A DNA stretch of 64,000 bases from Leptospira sp. WS39.C2 (GTDB lineage Bacteria; Spirochaetota; Leptospiria; Leptospirales; Leptospiraceae): NCBI RefSeq assembly GCF_040833965.1, contig NZ_CP162142.1, positions 1,699,001 to 1,763,000 of the forward strand, in the 5' to 3' direction. Positions 8,327 to 15,877 of the stretch are shown here, in pieces. The position numbers and the translations under genes were made by a program. Each line of letters opens with the position of its first letter. Within the stretch, counting starts at the first letter, position 1. The notes under the pieces are model-generated. The model was not told where the DNA came from. It saw only the letters and a list, made by a program, of their open reading frames with translations, and ran no database searches.

Positions 8327-10126
8327 ATGAAAAGTGATAAAAAAATTGCAGTCGTCGATTTCGGCGGTCAGTATGCTCACCTAATTGCTTCCCGGATTCG
8401 TAGACTTGGTGCCTATACCGAGATCCTTTCGAATGAAGAACCTCTTTCTGTTTACAAGTCTTATGCTGGGATCATCCTCTCCGGTGGACCAAGTAGCGTA
8501 TACGAAACAGGTGCACCCCAATTACCAGATGATTTTTTTGGAATCTCAGTTCCAATCCTTGGGATTTGTTATGGCCACCAACTGATGATGCGTGCCCTTG
8601 GAGGTGAAGTTGTTTCTGCCAATACAAAAGAATATGGTCCTGCCATTTTAGAGATCCAAAACCCTAATTCGGAATTATCAAAATCATTGTCCCTCAAAAC
8701 CAAGGTTTGGATGAGTCATGGAGATGAAGTGGTGCGGATGCCAAATGAGTTTGAGGTAATCGCACATTCGGACCACTGCCGTTATGCGTTTGTTTCCCAC
8801 CATTCCAAAAAACTTTTTGGAATCCAATTCCATCCCGAGGTAACCCATTCGGAAGAAGGTGAAATTTTACTGAAAAACTTCGTGGAATTATGTGGTGCTT
8901 CTGGAACTTGGAGTATTTCTAAATTCTTAGAAGAACAAATATTAACCCTACAAAACAAGATACCTTCTGGAAAAAATGTATTTTTACTGGTTTCAGGTGG
9001 AGTTGATTCATCTGTCGCATACCTCCTCCTTGCAAAAGCACTTGGCAAAGACCGAGTGAAAGGCCTTCTCGTGGATACTGGTTTTATGCGTAAAAACGAA
9101 GTGAAGGATCTTATGGATAACCTACACCAAGTTGGTTTTGATTTAACCATCTGGGATGAAAGTGATGTTTTTTACAAACACTTACAAAAGGAATTTGAAC
9201 CAGAGAAAAAACGTAGGATCGTTGGAGATCTATTTTTAGAAGCACAAGGAAAAGCGACCACTTCCTTAGGACTCGACGCCGAACACTGGTTACTTGGTCA
9301 AGGAACTATTTATCCAGATACAATTGAGTCAGGTGGAACCAAACATTCTCATAAAATCAAAACCCACCACAACCGTGTACCACAAATAGAGGCCCTTATC
9401 AGAGAAGGAAAAATTGTAGAACCAATTGCTGACCTTTACAAAGACGAAGTGAGAGATTTAGGACGAAAACTTGGTCTTCCGGAAAAATGGATCGAACGCC
9501 ACCCTTTCCCAGGCCCAGGCCTTGTTGTTCGTATGATTGCCAGTCCCAAAACAAATCCACCGAAAATTGATTTTCAAGTATGGAAAGGAAAGTTCCCTAA
9601 TGCGGAAATTCAGATTTTACCAATTTTATCTGTGGGTGTCCAAGGGGACCAAAGGAGTTATGCTCACTGTGCTGTTCTTAGTGATTTCACTTCCGATTGG
9701 AAGGAACTCGACCAGTTGTCTGTTGAAATCACCAATACAAAAAAAGAAATCAATCGTGTTGTGTTTGCTCCAGGTATCACCCATTTTGAAAGAGATTTTT
9801 ATTATACGAAACTTTCGTTAGATAAAGAACACTCAGATATTCTACGGGATGCTGATGCAATTGTGAATCAGATTTTATATGAAGAATCAATCCATACAAA
9901 AATTTGGCAAATGCCAGTTGTACTTGTGCCTGTGGGTCTACGAGAAAATTCTTATGGAGTAGTGTTACGTCCTGTAGAATCTACTGAAGCTATGACGGCA
10001 AATTTTTACCAAATGAACCGAAACATCCTTTCTAGGATCACGGGTGAACTATTAGCATTGCCAAAGATTTCACTTGTGATGTATGACCTTACACACAAAC
10101 CCCCTGGAACGATTGAATGGGAATAA
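8327..10126 (+). CDS. guaA: GMP synthase (glutamine-hydrolysing), long form
   Basis: The 599-residue enzyme converts XMP to GMP. A class I glutamine amidotransferase domain (about 5-195) has GICYGHQL with the nucleophilic Cys and FHPEVTHSE with His/Glu. The ATP pyrophosphatase domain follows (VSGGVDSSV P-loop near 230). The dimerisation domain ends in YDLTHKPPGTIEWE. At 599 residues it is about 75 longer than the usual bacterial GuaA, with extra sequence between the HPFPGPGL motif and the C-terminus, and the end is PPGTxEWE as in the eukaryotic long form. I chose ATG 8327 over 8285 because MKSDKKIAVVDFGGQ is the family N-terminus. Confidence 0.96.
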   Translation: MKSDKKIAVVDFGGQYAHLIASRIRRLGAYTEILSNEEPLSVYKSYAGIILSGGPSSVYETGAPQLPDDFFGISVPILGICYGHQLMMRALGGEVVSANTKEYGPAILEIQNPNSELSKSLSLKTKVWMSHGDEVVRMPNEFEVIAHSDHCRYAFVSHHSKKLFGIQFHPEVTHSEEGEILLKNFVELCGASGTWSISKFLEEQILTLQNKIPSGKNVFLLVSGGVDSSVAYLLLAKALGKDRVKGLLVDTGFMRKNEVKDLMDNLHQVGFDLTIWDESDVFYKHLQKEFEPEKKRRIVGDLFLEAQGKATTSLGLDAEHWLLGQGTIYPDTIESGGTKHSHKIKTHHNRVPQIEALIREGKIVEPIADLYKDEVRDLGRKLGLPEKWIERHPFPGPGLVVRMIASPKTNPPKIDFQVWKGKFPNAEIQILPILSVGVQGDQRSYAHCAVLSDFTSDWKELDQLSVEITNTKKEINRVVFAPGITHFERDFYYTKLSLDKEHSDILRDADAIVNQILYEESIHTKIWQMPVVLVPVGLRENSYGVVLRPVESTEAMTANFYQMNRNILSRITGELLALPKISLVMYDLTHKPPGTIEWE

Positions 10127-10177
10127 AAAATTCGAATCGATAGATTTTCGGAAAGTCTGAATGTAAATAACGGTTTT

Positions 10178-10200
10178 CCTACTCCGTTTACGGAAGTAGG
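10178..10200. terminator. Hairpin between convergent guaA and a small gene (possible bidirectional terminator)
   Basis: CCTACTCCGT pairs with ACGGAAGTAGG around a two-base loop (one unpaired base). It sits where guaA and the leftward gene converge and contains the stop codon of the latter. It has no U-tract on either strand, so termination is possible but not certain. Confidence 0.35.
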
Positions 10201-10613
10201 ATCCAAAGAATTGCCATACCACCCATTGTCAGTTCGGGAAGGCGTTTTGAAATAAAACCTTCGTTTTCTTTGTTTTCATTTGTTTGTTCTTTATTTCCCT
10301 CTGTTGTTGTTTCAGTTGGTTTTTCCGTTTCTTGTGCATTTTTAGAAACAAATAATCCCGAGAAAAATCCCGGTTTTTCTTCTTCTTTCGTTTGTTCCCA
10401 AGAAACGGGAAGAGAGGTAACTTCTACAGCTGCTTTCTTAAACGCTTGTTTTGTGCCATCTTGTGACTCTACTAAAACATAATTTGCCGTTGGAGAAGAA
10501 GTTTTTACATTTTCTAAAACTTCTTTTGTAGTTTTAACTTTCACTGTGTCTGCAGTAAGCGGTTGGAGGAAAAATGATAAAATGGTTACAAAAACAATTC
10601 TTTGGAGCTTCAT
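10188..10613 (-). CDS. Small secreted protein of unknown function with a C-terminal hydrophobic segment
   Basis: The 141-residue product has a signal peptide (KLQRIVFVTILSFFLQPLTA), a short beta-rich stretch (ANYVLVESQDGTKQAFKKAAV) and a low-complexity Lys/Glu/Thr linker (about 75-115). It ends with MGGMAILWILLP, a short hydrophobic tail. The TKEVLENVKT...NYVLVESQDGTKQ segment resembles the small domains in other leptospiral secreted proteins that sense or bind through an SH3-like fold, but this is speculative. It is monocistronic and convergent with guaA. Confidence 0.65.
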   Translation of the reverse strand: MKLQRIVFVTILSFFLQPLTADTVKVKTTKEVLENVKTSSPTANYVLVESQDGTKQAFKKAAVEVTSLPVSWEQTKEEEKPGFFSGLFVSKNAQETEKPTETTTEGNKEQTNENKENEGFISKRLPELTMGGMAILWILLP

Positions 10614-10702
10614 ATTTGCACTGCACCTCGCAAAAAAAAAGGGGGCAATTTGATTTTTGGAAGAAATGTTACAATCCGATGAAAAGTGAATTCAGTTTCC
10701 AT

Positions 10703-10730
10703 TTGACACCTAGGTCTCCTATTTTAGCCT
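10703..10730 (+). promoter_or_regulatory. Probable promoter of the tRNA-Cys/tRNA-Leu unit
   Basis: A perfect TTGACA (10703-10708) is followed after 16 bases by TAGCCT (10725-10730), and tRNA-Cys begins 16 bases later. A consensus -35 with a weak -10 in front of a stable RNA fits a sigma-70 promoter. No other use of the sequence is evident. Confidence 0.6.
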
Positions 10731-10746
10731 ATCCAAAGTCACGATT

Positions 10747-10817
<71 letters not shown>

Positions 10818-10832
10818 AGTCTTACAACAAAC

Positions 10833-10916
10833 GCCTGGATGGTGGAATTGGTAGACACACAGGACTTAAAATCCTGTGGGAGTAATCCCGTGCGGGTTCG
10901 ATTCCCGCTCCAGGTA
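10833..10916 (+). tRNA. tRNA-Leu (TAA)
   Basis: This is a class II tRNA. The acceptor GCCTGGA pairs with TCCAGGT (first pair G-T), the anticodon stem CAGGA/TCCTG encloses loop CTTAAAA (anticodon TAA, reads UUA/UUG), a long variable arm (TGGGAGTAATCCCG) is present, and the T-arm is CGGG-TTCGATT-CCCG. CCA is not encoded. Length of 84 bases is normal for Leu. Confidence 0.95.
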
Positions 10917-10962
10917 TAAATCGAACGATTGCGAGTCTAAAAAAACGTAGCGACCCCGCGTA

Positions 10963-11002
10963 GGCTTTATAGAAGCCGGAGGCGAAGTTGGCCTTGGGCC
11001 AA
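10963..11002. other. Two small hairpins downstream of tRNA-Leu
   Basis: The 107 bases between tRNA-Leu and the leftward O-antigen-ligase gene hold two perfect inverted repeats: GGCTT-TATAG-AAGCC (10963-10977) and TTGGCC-TTG-GGCCAA (10988-11002). The stretch is richer in G+C than the surroundings. They may end the tRNA transcript or the convergent gene, although no U-run follows. Confidence 0.4.
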
Positions 11003-11023
11003 GGGTGTGCGTGTAGCTTCCTT

Positions 11024-12940
11024 TCAATCACAGTTCCCTAGGATTTGAATCCTAGGCAAATGGGCAGTGTTTCCCTCCCACTCATACCAAAATCCAAAAT
11101 CAACAAACTCTGGTTCTTTCTGTAATTGGTCACTTGGATCTACACTTACCAAAATGTCCTTCCCTGTGATGGGAAGCGAAATCGTTTTGAGGATGCGTTC
11201 ACCGTGCACTTTGTATTCCTTGTCTTGGTCAAAACTCTCTCGTTTTCGAATTTCCACTCGGATGGAGTTCGGAAAATGCTCTTGGAAATCGGAATCCCAA
11301 ATTAGTTTCAACTGGATTGGTTTTTTTCTTATTTTTGAATCCGTTCGGAAATTCACTTCCTTATCCAAACAACCTGAGAGTTTGAAATACCAATCCTTGG
11401 TGTTTTGCGGAAGAGGGACGGGTTTGGCGGCCCCAATAGACAATTGAGATAAGGGGCTTGGAAAGTTATCTTTTGTTCTTGTTCTGTGTAAGACTAAATC
11501 TTTATTTTCTGTACGGCTCCATAAAAACGTAGTCATAAGCGAAGTAAGGATCCACAAAAGAATGATTCCAAATGGAAGATTTGCTTTTTCGAAAGAATAT
11601 CTCCAAAGGTGGTTTGGAAAATGATTTTTTCCATTCTCAATCTGTATCTTATGGTTTTGATTTTTTCGGGAGGGAAGGAGTGTCAATATTCCCATAAAGG
11701 GTAATAATACTTCATCATCTAATAAAAAACATTGGAAACTTCCTGCAATTACGATAACAAAAATCCCTAAATAAAAAACAAACAAATGTTTTGTGGAAAA
11801 AATTTGTTGGAAAGTTACCCATAAAAAACTAGAAAAAAATACACAAGCGAATACCCCGCCCAAAATTAAATCATGTAAGAAGTCAAAATGAGCATGTGAT
11901 TTTGGAGTGATGTAAAGGTCATAGTACAATTCAGGGAAATTGTTGACGATGGGTATGGCAGACTCAATGAATTTGTTCCCATAATTACCAGCTCCAATTC
12001 CAAAAAGAAAATTCTCTTTTAAAATGGAAAAATTCATTTTATGAATCCAAATTCTTTGGTTTTCTAACGAACGTTTAGCGAATATATCATCGATGGCTCT
12101 TTGGAAAAGCCAATTGGTCATATAAACTATGGTAAAAATCACTAAAATCAAAAAGGCAAATGCCAATAATCGCGGCAAAATTGATTTAAAGGAATGTTTT
12201 TGTCTCAAAAAAAGAAATAGCGATCCAATGATGAGACCGATCCAAACCGATCTGCTTTGGTTTAAAAATAATAAAATGAAACCAAGGGAAGAGATTAAAA
12301 AATATAAATAGGAAATTTTCCAATAACGTTTGGTAATGTTTTTCCGTTGAAAGAGACGGAAGGTGATTTCCCATAATGGAGGAAGGTATATTGCGATTAA
12401 TCCCCCATAGGTCAAATGGGTACTTTGGAATCCAATTGGCAAATACAATGAAATCCCATGGAAAATACTCATTATGTGAGGCAATCTTTTGCCTTCTAAA
12501 TACCGAAATCCATCCATCACATAAGGGGCAAGGCGGTAAGGGGAAAAAAGGGAAAGTAGTCCGGAAAGGATTAAAAAAATAGCTCCTAAAAGAACTGCTT
12601 TCTTCAGTCTCTTTTTTTCCCAATTGGTAAGGTAGGGTTGGTGGAGGAGTAAAAAACCCATCCAAAGATCGCCAAACTCTGATTTAACGATATCCCTTTT
12701 CCAATCAATTGTATGGTTTTCCCAAATTGGTGTGATTAAAAAACTGAGATACAATCCAATCCAAAAAATGAGAGCTAATGGGAATTTTGGAAAATTTCGT
12801 TTTTGTAGATGGTCTAGGAATAAAAAGAAAATGGAAAGGCCTGCAAATATTTGGCATAGGCTTATGGAAAAGGGAGAAAGGGTAAAAAAAAGCGTAAGAA
12901 AAACGTAGGAGATCTTGTGAAATGTTTCTTTCCCAATCAT
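11024..12940 (-). CDS. O-antigen ligase/polymerase-family membrane protein
   Basis: The 638-residue protein has about 12 hydrophobic segments in its first 480 residues. A central region NQSRSVWIGLIIGSLFLF, then the large extracytoplasmic loop with GIGAGNYGNKF and HAHFDFLHDLILGG, is the Wzy_C/WaaL signature (conserved Arg and His). It should join or polymerise O-antigen on the periplasmic side. After a last membrane helix (about 470) comes a 150-residue soluble tail rich in beta-strand, unusual for the family. Its 3' end lies next to the tRNAs and it is divergent from a GT2 glycosyltransferase. Confidence 0.85.
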   Translation of the reverse strand: MIGKETFHKISYVFLTLFFTLSPFSISLCQIFAGLSIFFLFLDHLQKRNFPKFPLALIFWIGLYLSFLITPIWENHTIDWKRDIVKSEFGDLWMGFLLLHQPYLTNWEKKRLKKAVLLGAIFLILSGLLSLFSPYRLAPYVMDGFRYLEGKRLPHIMSIFHGISLYLPIGFQSTHLTYGGLIAIYLPPLWEITFRLFQRKNITKRYWKISYLYFLISSLGFILLFLNQSRSVWIGLIIGSLFLFLRQKHSFKSILPRLLAFAFLILVIFTIVYMTNWLFQRAIDDIFAKRSLENQRIWIHKMNFSILKENFLFGIGAGNYGNKFIESAIPIVNNFPELYYDLYITPKSHAHFDFLHDLILGGVFACVFFSSFLWVTFQQIFSTKHLFVFYLGIFVIVIAGSFQCFLLDDEVLLPFMGILTLLPSRKNQNHKIQIENGKNHFPNHLWRYSFEKANLPFGIILLWILTSLMTTFLWSRTENKDLVLHRTRTKDNFPSPLSQLSIGAAKPVPLPQNTKDWYFKLSGCLDKEVNFRTDSKIRKKPIQLKLIWDSDFQEHFPNSIRVEIRKRESFDQDKEYKVHGERILKTISLPITGKDILVSVDPSDQLQKEPEFVDFGFWYEWEGNTAHLPRIQILGNCD

Positions 12941-12970
12941 ATTTGGTTCTAAGAATAGGTATTAGATCCT

Positions 12971-13792
12971 ATGGAAGGCAAGAGAAAAAGAAAATTGTCG
13001 GTAGCTATCATCACCTTCAATGAAGAAAAAAATATCGGAGATTGTATCCGTTCCGTCGAATCCTTTGCCGACGAAATCATCGTATTAGATTCGCTTAGTT
13101 CGGACAAAACCAAAGAAATTGCCACATCCTTTCCACTTGTCCGTTTTTTTGAAGCACCCTTTCCTGGGCATGTTGAACAAAAAAACAAGGCCATATCCTT
13201 TTGCCAAAACGAATGGATTTTTTCTTTAGATGCTGATGAAAGGGCAAACGAAACACTCCAAGCTTCTATTCGTGCATTTTTGGATGCAAACACCGTCAAT
13301 TGTGACGGATTTAAGATTGCGCGTCTCACTTTCCATTTAGGTCGTTGGATTCGATTTAGCGGTTGGTATCCCCAAAGAAGGTATCGTTTGTTCAAAAAAG
13401 AAAAGGCGAGTTGGGTAGGTGAGAATCCCCATGATTATATTGAATTAAAATCTGGTTCGATTGGAAAAGTGATGAAAGGTGACATCTTACATTATAGCTT
13501 TCAAGATTTCAGCCATCAAATCAACACTATCAATCAATTTTCAAGTATTGTTGCATACACTCGTTATGCGAAAGGGGAACGTTTTTCCCTTTTCAAAACC
13601 ATTTTGAAACCAATTGGAAAGTTTTTAGAAATTTTTATATTTAAGTTTGGATTTTTAGATGGAATTGCTGGACTTTGGATTGCTCTAGCTTCTTCTTTTT
13701 CAACTTATTTAAAATATGCAAAATTGTATGAACTAGACAAATTAAAAATGGAACGCCCTTCCAATGTTAAAAAAGAATATGGCAAAAAATAA
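12971..13792 (+). CDS. Family 2 glycosyltransferase (WaaE/KdtX-like)
   Basis: The 273-residue protein shows the GT-A start LSVAIITFNEEKNIGDCI, the metal-binding SLDADERAN (DxD, about 80) and HLGRWIRFSGWYPQRRYRLF, which is characteristic of the LPS-core WaaE/KdtX branch. The C-terminal hydrophobic stretch (FGFLDGIAGLWIALASSFST) suggests membrane association. It probably adds a sugar to LPS core or O-antigen. It is divergent from the O-antigen ligase by 30 bases and starts a rightward run with gmhA, consistent with heptose-containing LPS. Confidence 0.88.
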   Translation: MEGKRKRKLSVAIITFNEEKNIGDCIRSVESFADEIIVLDSLSSDKTKEIATSFPLVRFFEAPFPGHVEQKNKAISFCQNEWIFSLDADERANETLQASIRAFLDANTVNCDGFKIARLTFHLGRWIRFSGWYPQRRYRLFKKEKASWVGENPHDYIELKSGSIGKVMKGDILHYSFQDFSHQINTINQFSSIVAYTRYAKGERFSLFKTILKPIGKFLEIFIFKFGFLDGIAGLWIALASSFSTYLKYAKLYELDKLKMERPSNVKKEYGKK

Positions 13793-14552
13793 CTCCCAAT
13801 CAAAAAAAGGGTTTTGGAGTAAAATTTTTTCACTCTTTCAATCCAACAAAAATCAACAAGATTTAGATCAAATCAAAAGGAAAAAAGAACCCAAATCATT
13901 TGATATGGAATGGGCTACAGCGATTGATACTTGGAAAAAAAAATTACCTACCAAACAAGTTAGTTCAGGCATCGTAGTCGAAAACAAAAAGTTTCGCTTA
14001 ACAAAGACAAACGATAAGTTGTTTCGAATTGAGGGTGAAGATTATTCTGTCATTTTAGTAACCGATAATCATTTGTATAAAAATAAAGATGGTAAATGGA
14101 CAGGTGTACTTTTCGTTGATGAAGGATTACTCAACCAAAATCTATCAAAAGAAATCCGTAGTTTAGATGATTTTTTAGACAAACAAAATATCCCCCGATC
14201 CGATTTGTTTTTAGAAACGGATACACCAAAGGAAGACTGGCGACTTGTCCTTGGATGGGAACGTTTTTGGCAGGAACAATTATTATTACAAATTTCCCCT
14301 AACTCAATGGCACTCGTTATGCTTGCGATAGGAGAAGAGTGCAAAGAATTTTTCAAAAAGATTGCGACAGACAGACAAAAACGTCTGGTGAGAGATGAGT
14401 TATTTTATTTGAATCTTGGGAATACAAATCTTTCAAACCCACATTCCAAAACCAAAAATCTTTATGGTTTTGCCAATGCTATGAAAGAATTTGGAACAAA
14501 GATCAATTTAATCAGAGAAAGAAGAGAAAAGGAATTAGAACATGGAGCATAA
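13764..14552 (+). CDS. Hypothetical protein in the LPS gene run
   Basis: The 262-residue protein overlaps the 3' end of the GT2 gene by 29 bases; a second in-frame ATG at 13779 is possible. The N-terminus is strongly basic and polar (SKKGFWSKIFSLFQSNKNQQ), and no signal peptide or convincing membrane segment is seen. The C-terminal half is helical (LLLQISPNSMALVMLAIGEECKEF is the most hydrophobic part). No family is recognised. It overlaps gmhA by 11 bases, so all are cotranscribed; a role in surface-glycan assembly is inferred only from position. Confidence 0.7.
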   Translation: MLKKNMAKNNSQSKKGFWSKIFSLFQSNKNQQDLDQIKRKKEPKSFDMEWATAIDTWKKKLPTKQVSSGIVVENKKFRLTKTNDKLFRIEGEDYSVILVTDNHLYKNKDGKWTGVLFVDEGLLNQNLSKEIRSLDDFLDKQNIPRSDLFLETDTPKEDWRLVLGWERFWQEQLLLQISPNSMALVMLAIGEECKEFFKKIATDRQKRLVRDELFYLNLGNTNLSNPHSKTKNLYGFANAMKEFGTKINLIRERREKELEHGA

Positions 14553-15129
14553 CCAATTAATAAAGTCCCATATCGAAGAGTCAATCCGAGTGAAAGAACA
14601 ACTCCTACCTACACTTTTGCCAAATATAACAAAGGCGGGTGAAGTTTTAGTTGGGTCTTTAAAAGGAGAAGGGATTTTATATTTTTGCGGAAATGGTGGT
14701 TCTAGTTGTGACGCTTCTCACATTGCAGCCGAATTAGTGGTTCGGTATAAATCTGGAAACGAACGAAAAGCGATCCCTGCCATTGCTCTTAATAGTGACC
14801 AAGCAGTTTTGACAGCTTGTGCAAACGATTATGGGTATGAATACCTTTTCCAAAGACAAATCCAAGCATTTGGAAAATCAAAAGACGTTTTTGTTGGACT
14901 AACAACTTCTGGAAATTCGCAAAACATTATTTTGGCGGTTGAAGAAGCAAAAAAAATCGGTATGAAAGTTGTATTACTCCTCGGTGGTGATGGAGGAAAA
15001 TTAAAAGGAAAAGCGGACGTGGAAATCATTATCCCTTCGAAAGTGACAGCGAGGATCCAAGAATCTCACATTCTCATCGGCCATATCCTATGTAGTATTA
15101 TCGAAAAGGAATTGTTTGGACTCGACTAA
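14542..15129 (+). CDS. gmhA: Phosphoheptose isomerase (SIS domain)
   Basis: The 195-residue protein is a single SIS domain matching GmhA. It has FCGNGGSSCDASHIAAELVV (about 49-68), LNSDQAVLTACANDYGYEYLF, VGLTTSGNSQNI for sugar-phosphate binding, and C-terminal ARIQESHILIGHILCSIIE. It converts sedoheptulose 7-phosphate to D-glycero-D-manno-heptose 7-phosphate, the first step of ADP-heptose synthesis. The next enzymes, rfaE1 and rfaE2, are 23 kb downstream in this window. Confidence 0.93.
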   Translation: MEHNQLIKSHIEESIRVKEQLLPTLLPNITKAGEVLVGSLKGEGILYFCGNGGSSCDASHIAAELVVRYKSGNERKAIPAIALNSDQAVLTACANDYGYEYLFQRQIQAFGKSKDVFVGLTTSGNSQNIILAVEEAKKIGMKVVLLLGGDGGKLKGKADVEIIIPSKVTARIQESHILIGHILCSIIEKELFGLD

Positions 15130-15877
15130 CGAATACCACATCCAAATACAAAATGCCTCATTACAAACTAATGAAGGTCATTCCATTTGGAAATCACTCA
15201 ACTTAAAGATTAACAAAGGAACCATTCACGGCATCATAGGGGAATCTGGATCAGGGAAATCGACTCTGGCATTGGCCTTATTTTCAATTTTACCAACTGG
15301 ATCAAAACTTGCGTATGATTTATTTTCCGTGTTAGGGGAAGATATTTTTCCAAACCAAAACACTGTTAAAAAAGATTTATTTCTTGTACCTCAAAATCCC
15401 AATTTAGCATTCCATCCATACCGAACAATGAAAAGCCAAATCCAGGATTTTTTGCGTTTGTCTCAATTATTTCATGTAACAGAGGAAATGGTTTTTTCTC
15501 TGTTTGACCAACTCAGCATCCCCCGTGGTCACTGGAAACAATATGCAAAAAACTTATCTGGAGGAGAAAAACAAAGGATATTATTGACACTCGCTTTCCT
15601 TAGGCATCCAAAAATTTTAATCTTAGATGAACCAACTACGGGACTCGATGCATTTTCTGAAAAAATTGTATTGGAAACTATACAAAAATTAGCAAAATCA
15701 GGGGTAACAGTTGTTTTTATTACACATGAACTGAGGATCGTCGCAAGTCTAGCATCCGAAGTTACGATAATGAAAGAAGGGGAAGTGGTTGAAACTCTTC
15801 CCATTTATAACCAACAATTGGAGCCAAATTCAGAATATGGAAAACAACTCAAGGAAGCTTCTAACTTATTTTTATAA
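15116..15877 (+). CDS. ABC transporter ATP-binding protein (dipeptide/nickel type)
   Basis: The 253-residue ATPase has Walker A GESGSGKST, a Q-loop (VPQNPNLAFHPYRTM), signature LSGGEKQR, Walker B ILILDEPTTGLDAFSE and H-loop FITHELR. The GESGSGKST and NLAFHP elements place it with the Opp/Dpp/Nik or phosphonate PhnK-like ATPases. No permease or binding protein lies nearby, so its partner is elsewhere or it has a soluble role. It starts with TTG, 14 bases inside gmhA; this start gives the expected N-terminus. It is the downstream neighbour of gmhA but no function in LPS can be claimed. Confidence 0.85.
   Translation: MDSTNEYHIQIQNASLQTNEGHSIWKSLNLKINKGTIHGIIGESGSGKSTLALALFSILPTGSKLAYDLFSVLGEDIFPNQNTVKKDLFLVPQNPNLAFHPYRTMKSQIQDFLRLSQLFHVTEEMVFSLFDQLSIPRGHWKQYAKNLSGGEKQRILLTLAFLRHPKILILDEPTTGLDAFSEKIVLETIQKLAKSGVTVVFITHELRIVASLASEVTIMKEGEVVETLPIYNQQLEPNSEYGKQLKEASNLFL

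Noticed and set aside
8285..8327. preQ1 riboswitch upstream of queF, or extended guaA start
   Set aside because: The gap is only 42 bases and shows no aptamer-like pairing; guaA begins at 8327 by family comparison.
10822..11031. Leftward reading frame across tRNA-Leu with a GIEPARDYSHR-type sequence
   Set aside because: This is the usual spurious protein read from the reverse strand of a tRNA (the T-arm gives GAGIEPAR); the tRNA explains the sequence.
12186..12665. 159-residue leftward frame inside the O-antigen ligase
   Set aside because: It is an alternate frame of the larger gene with no start signal and a proline/phenylalanine-rich artefact composition.
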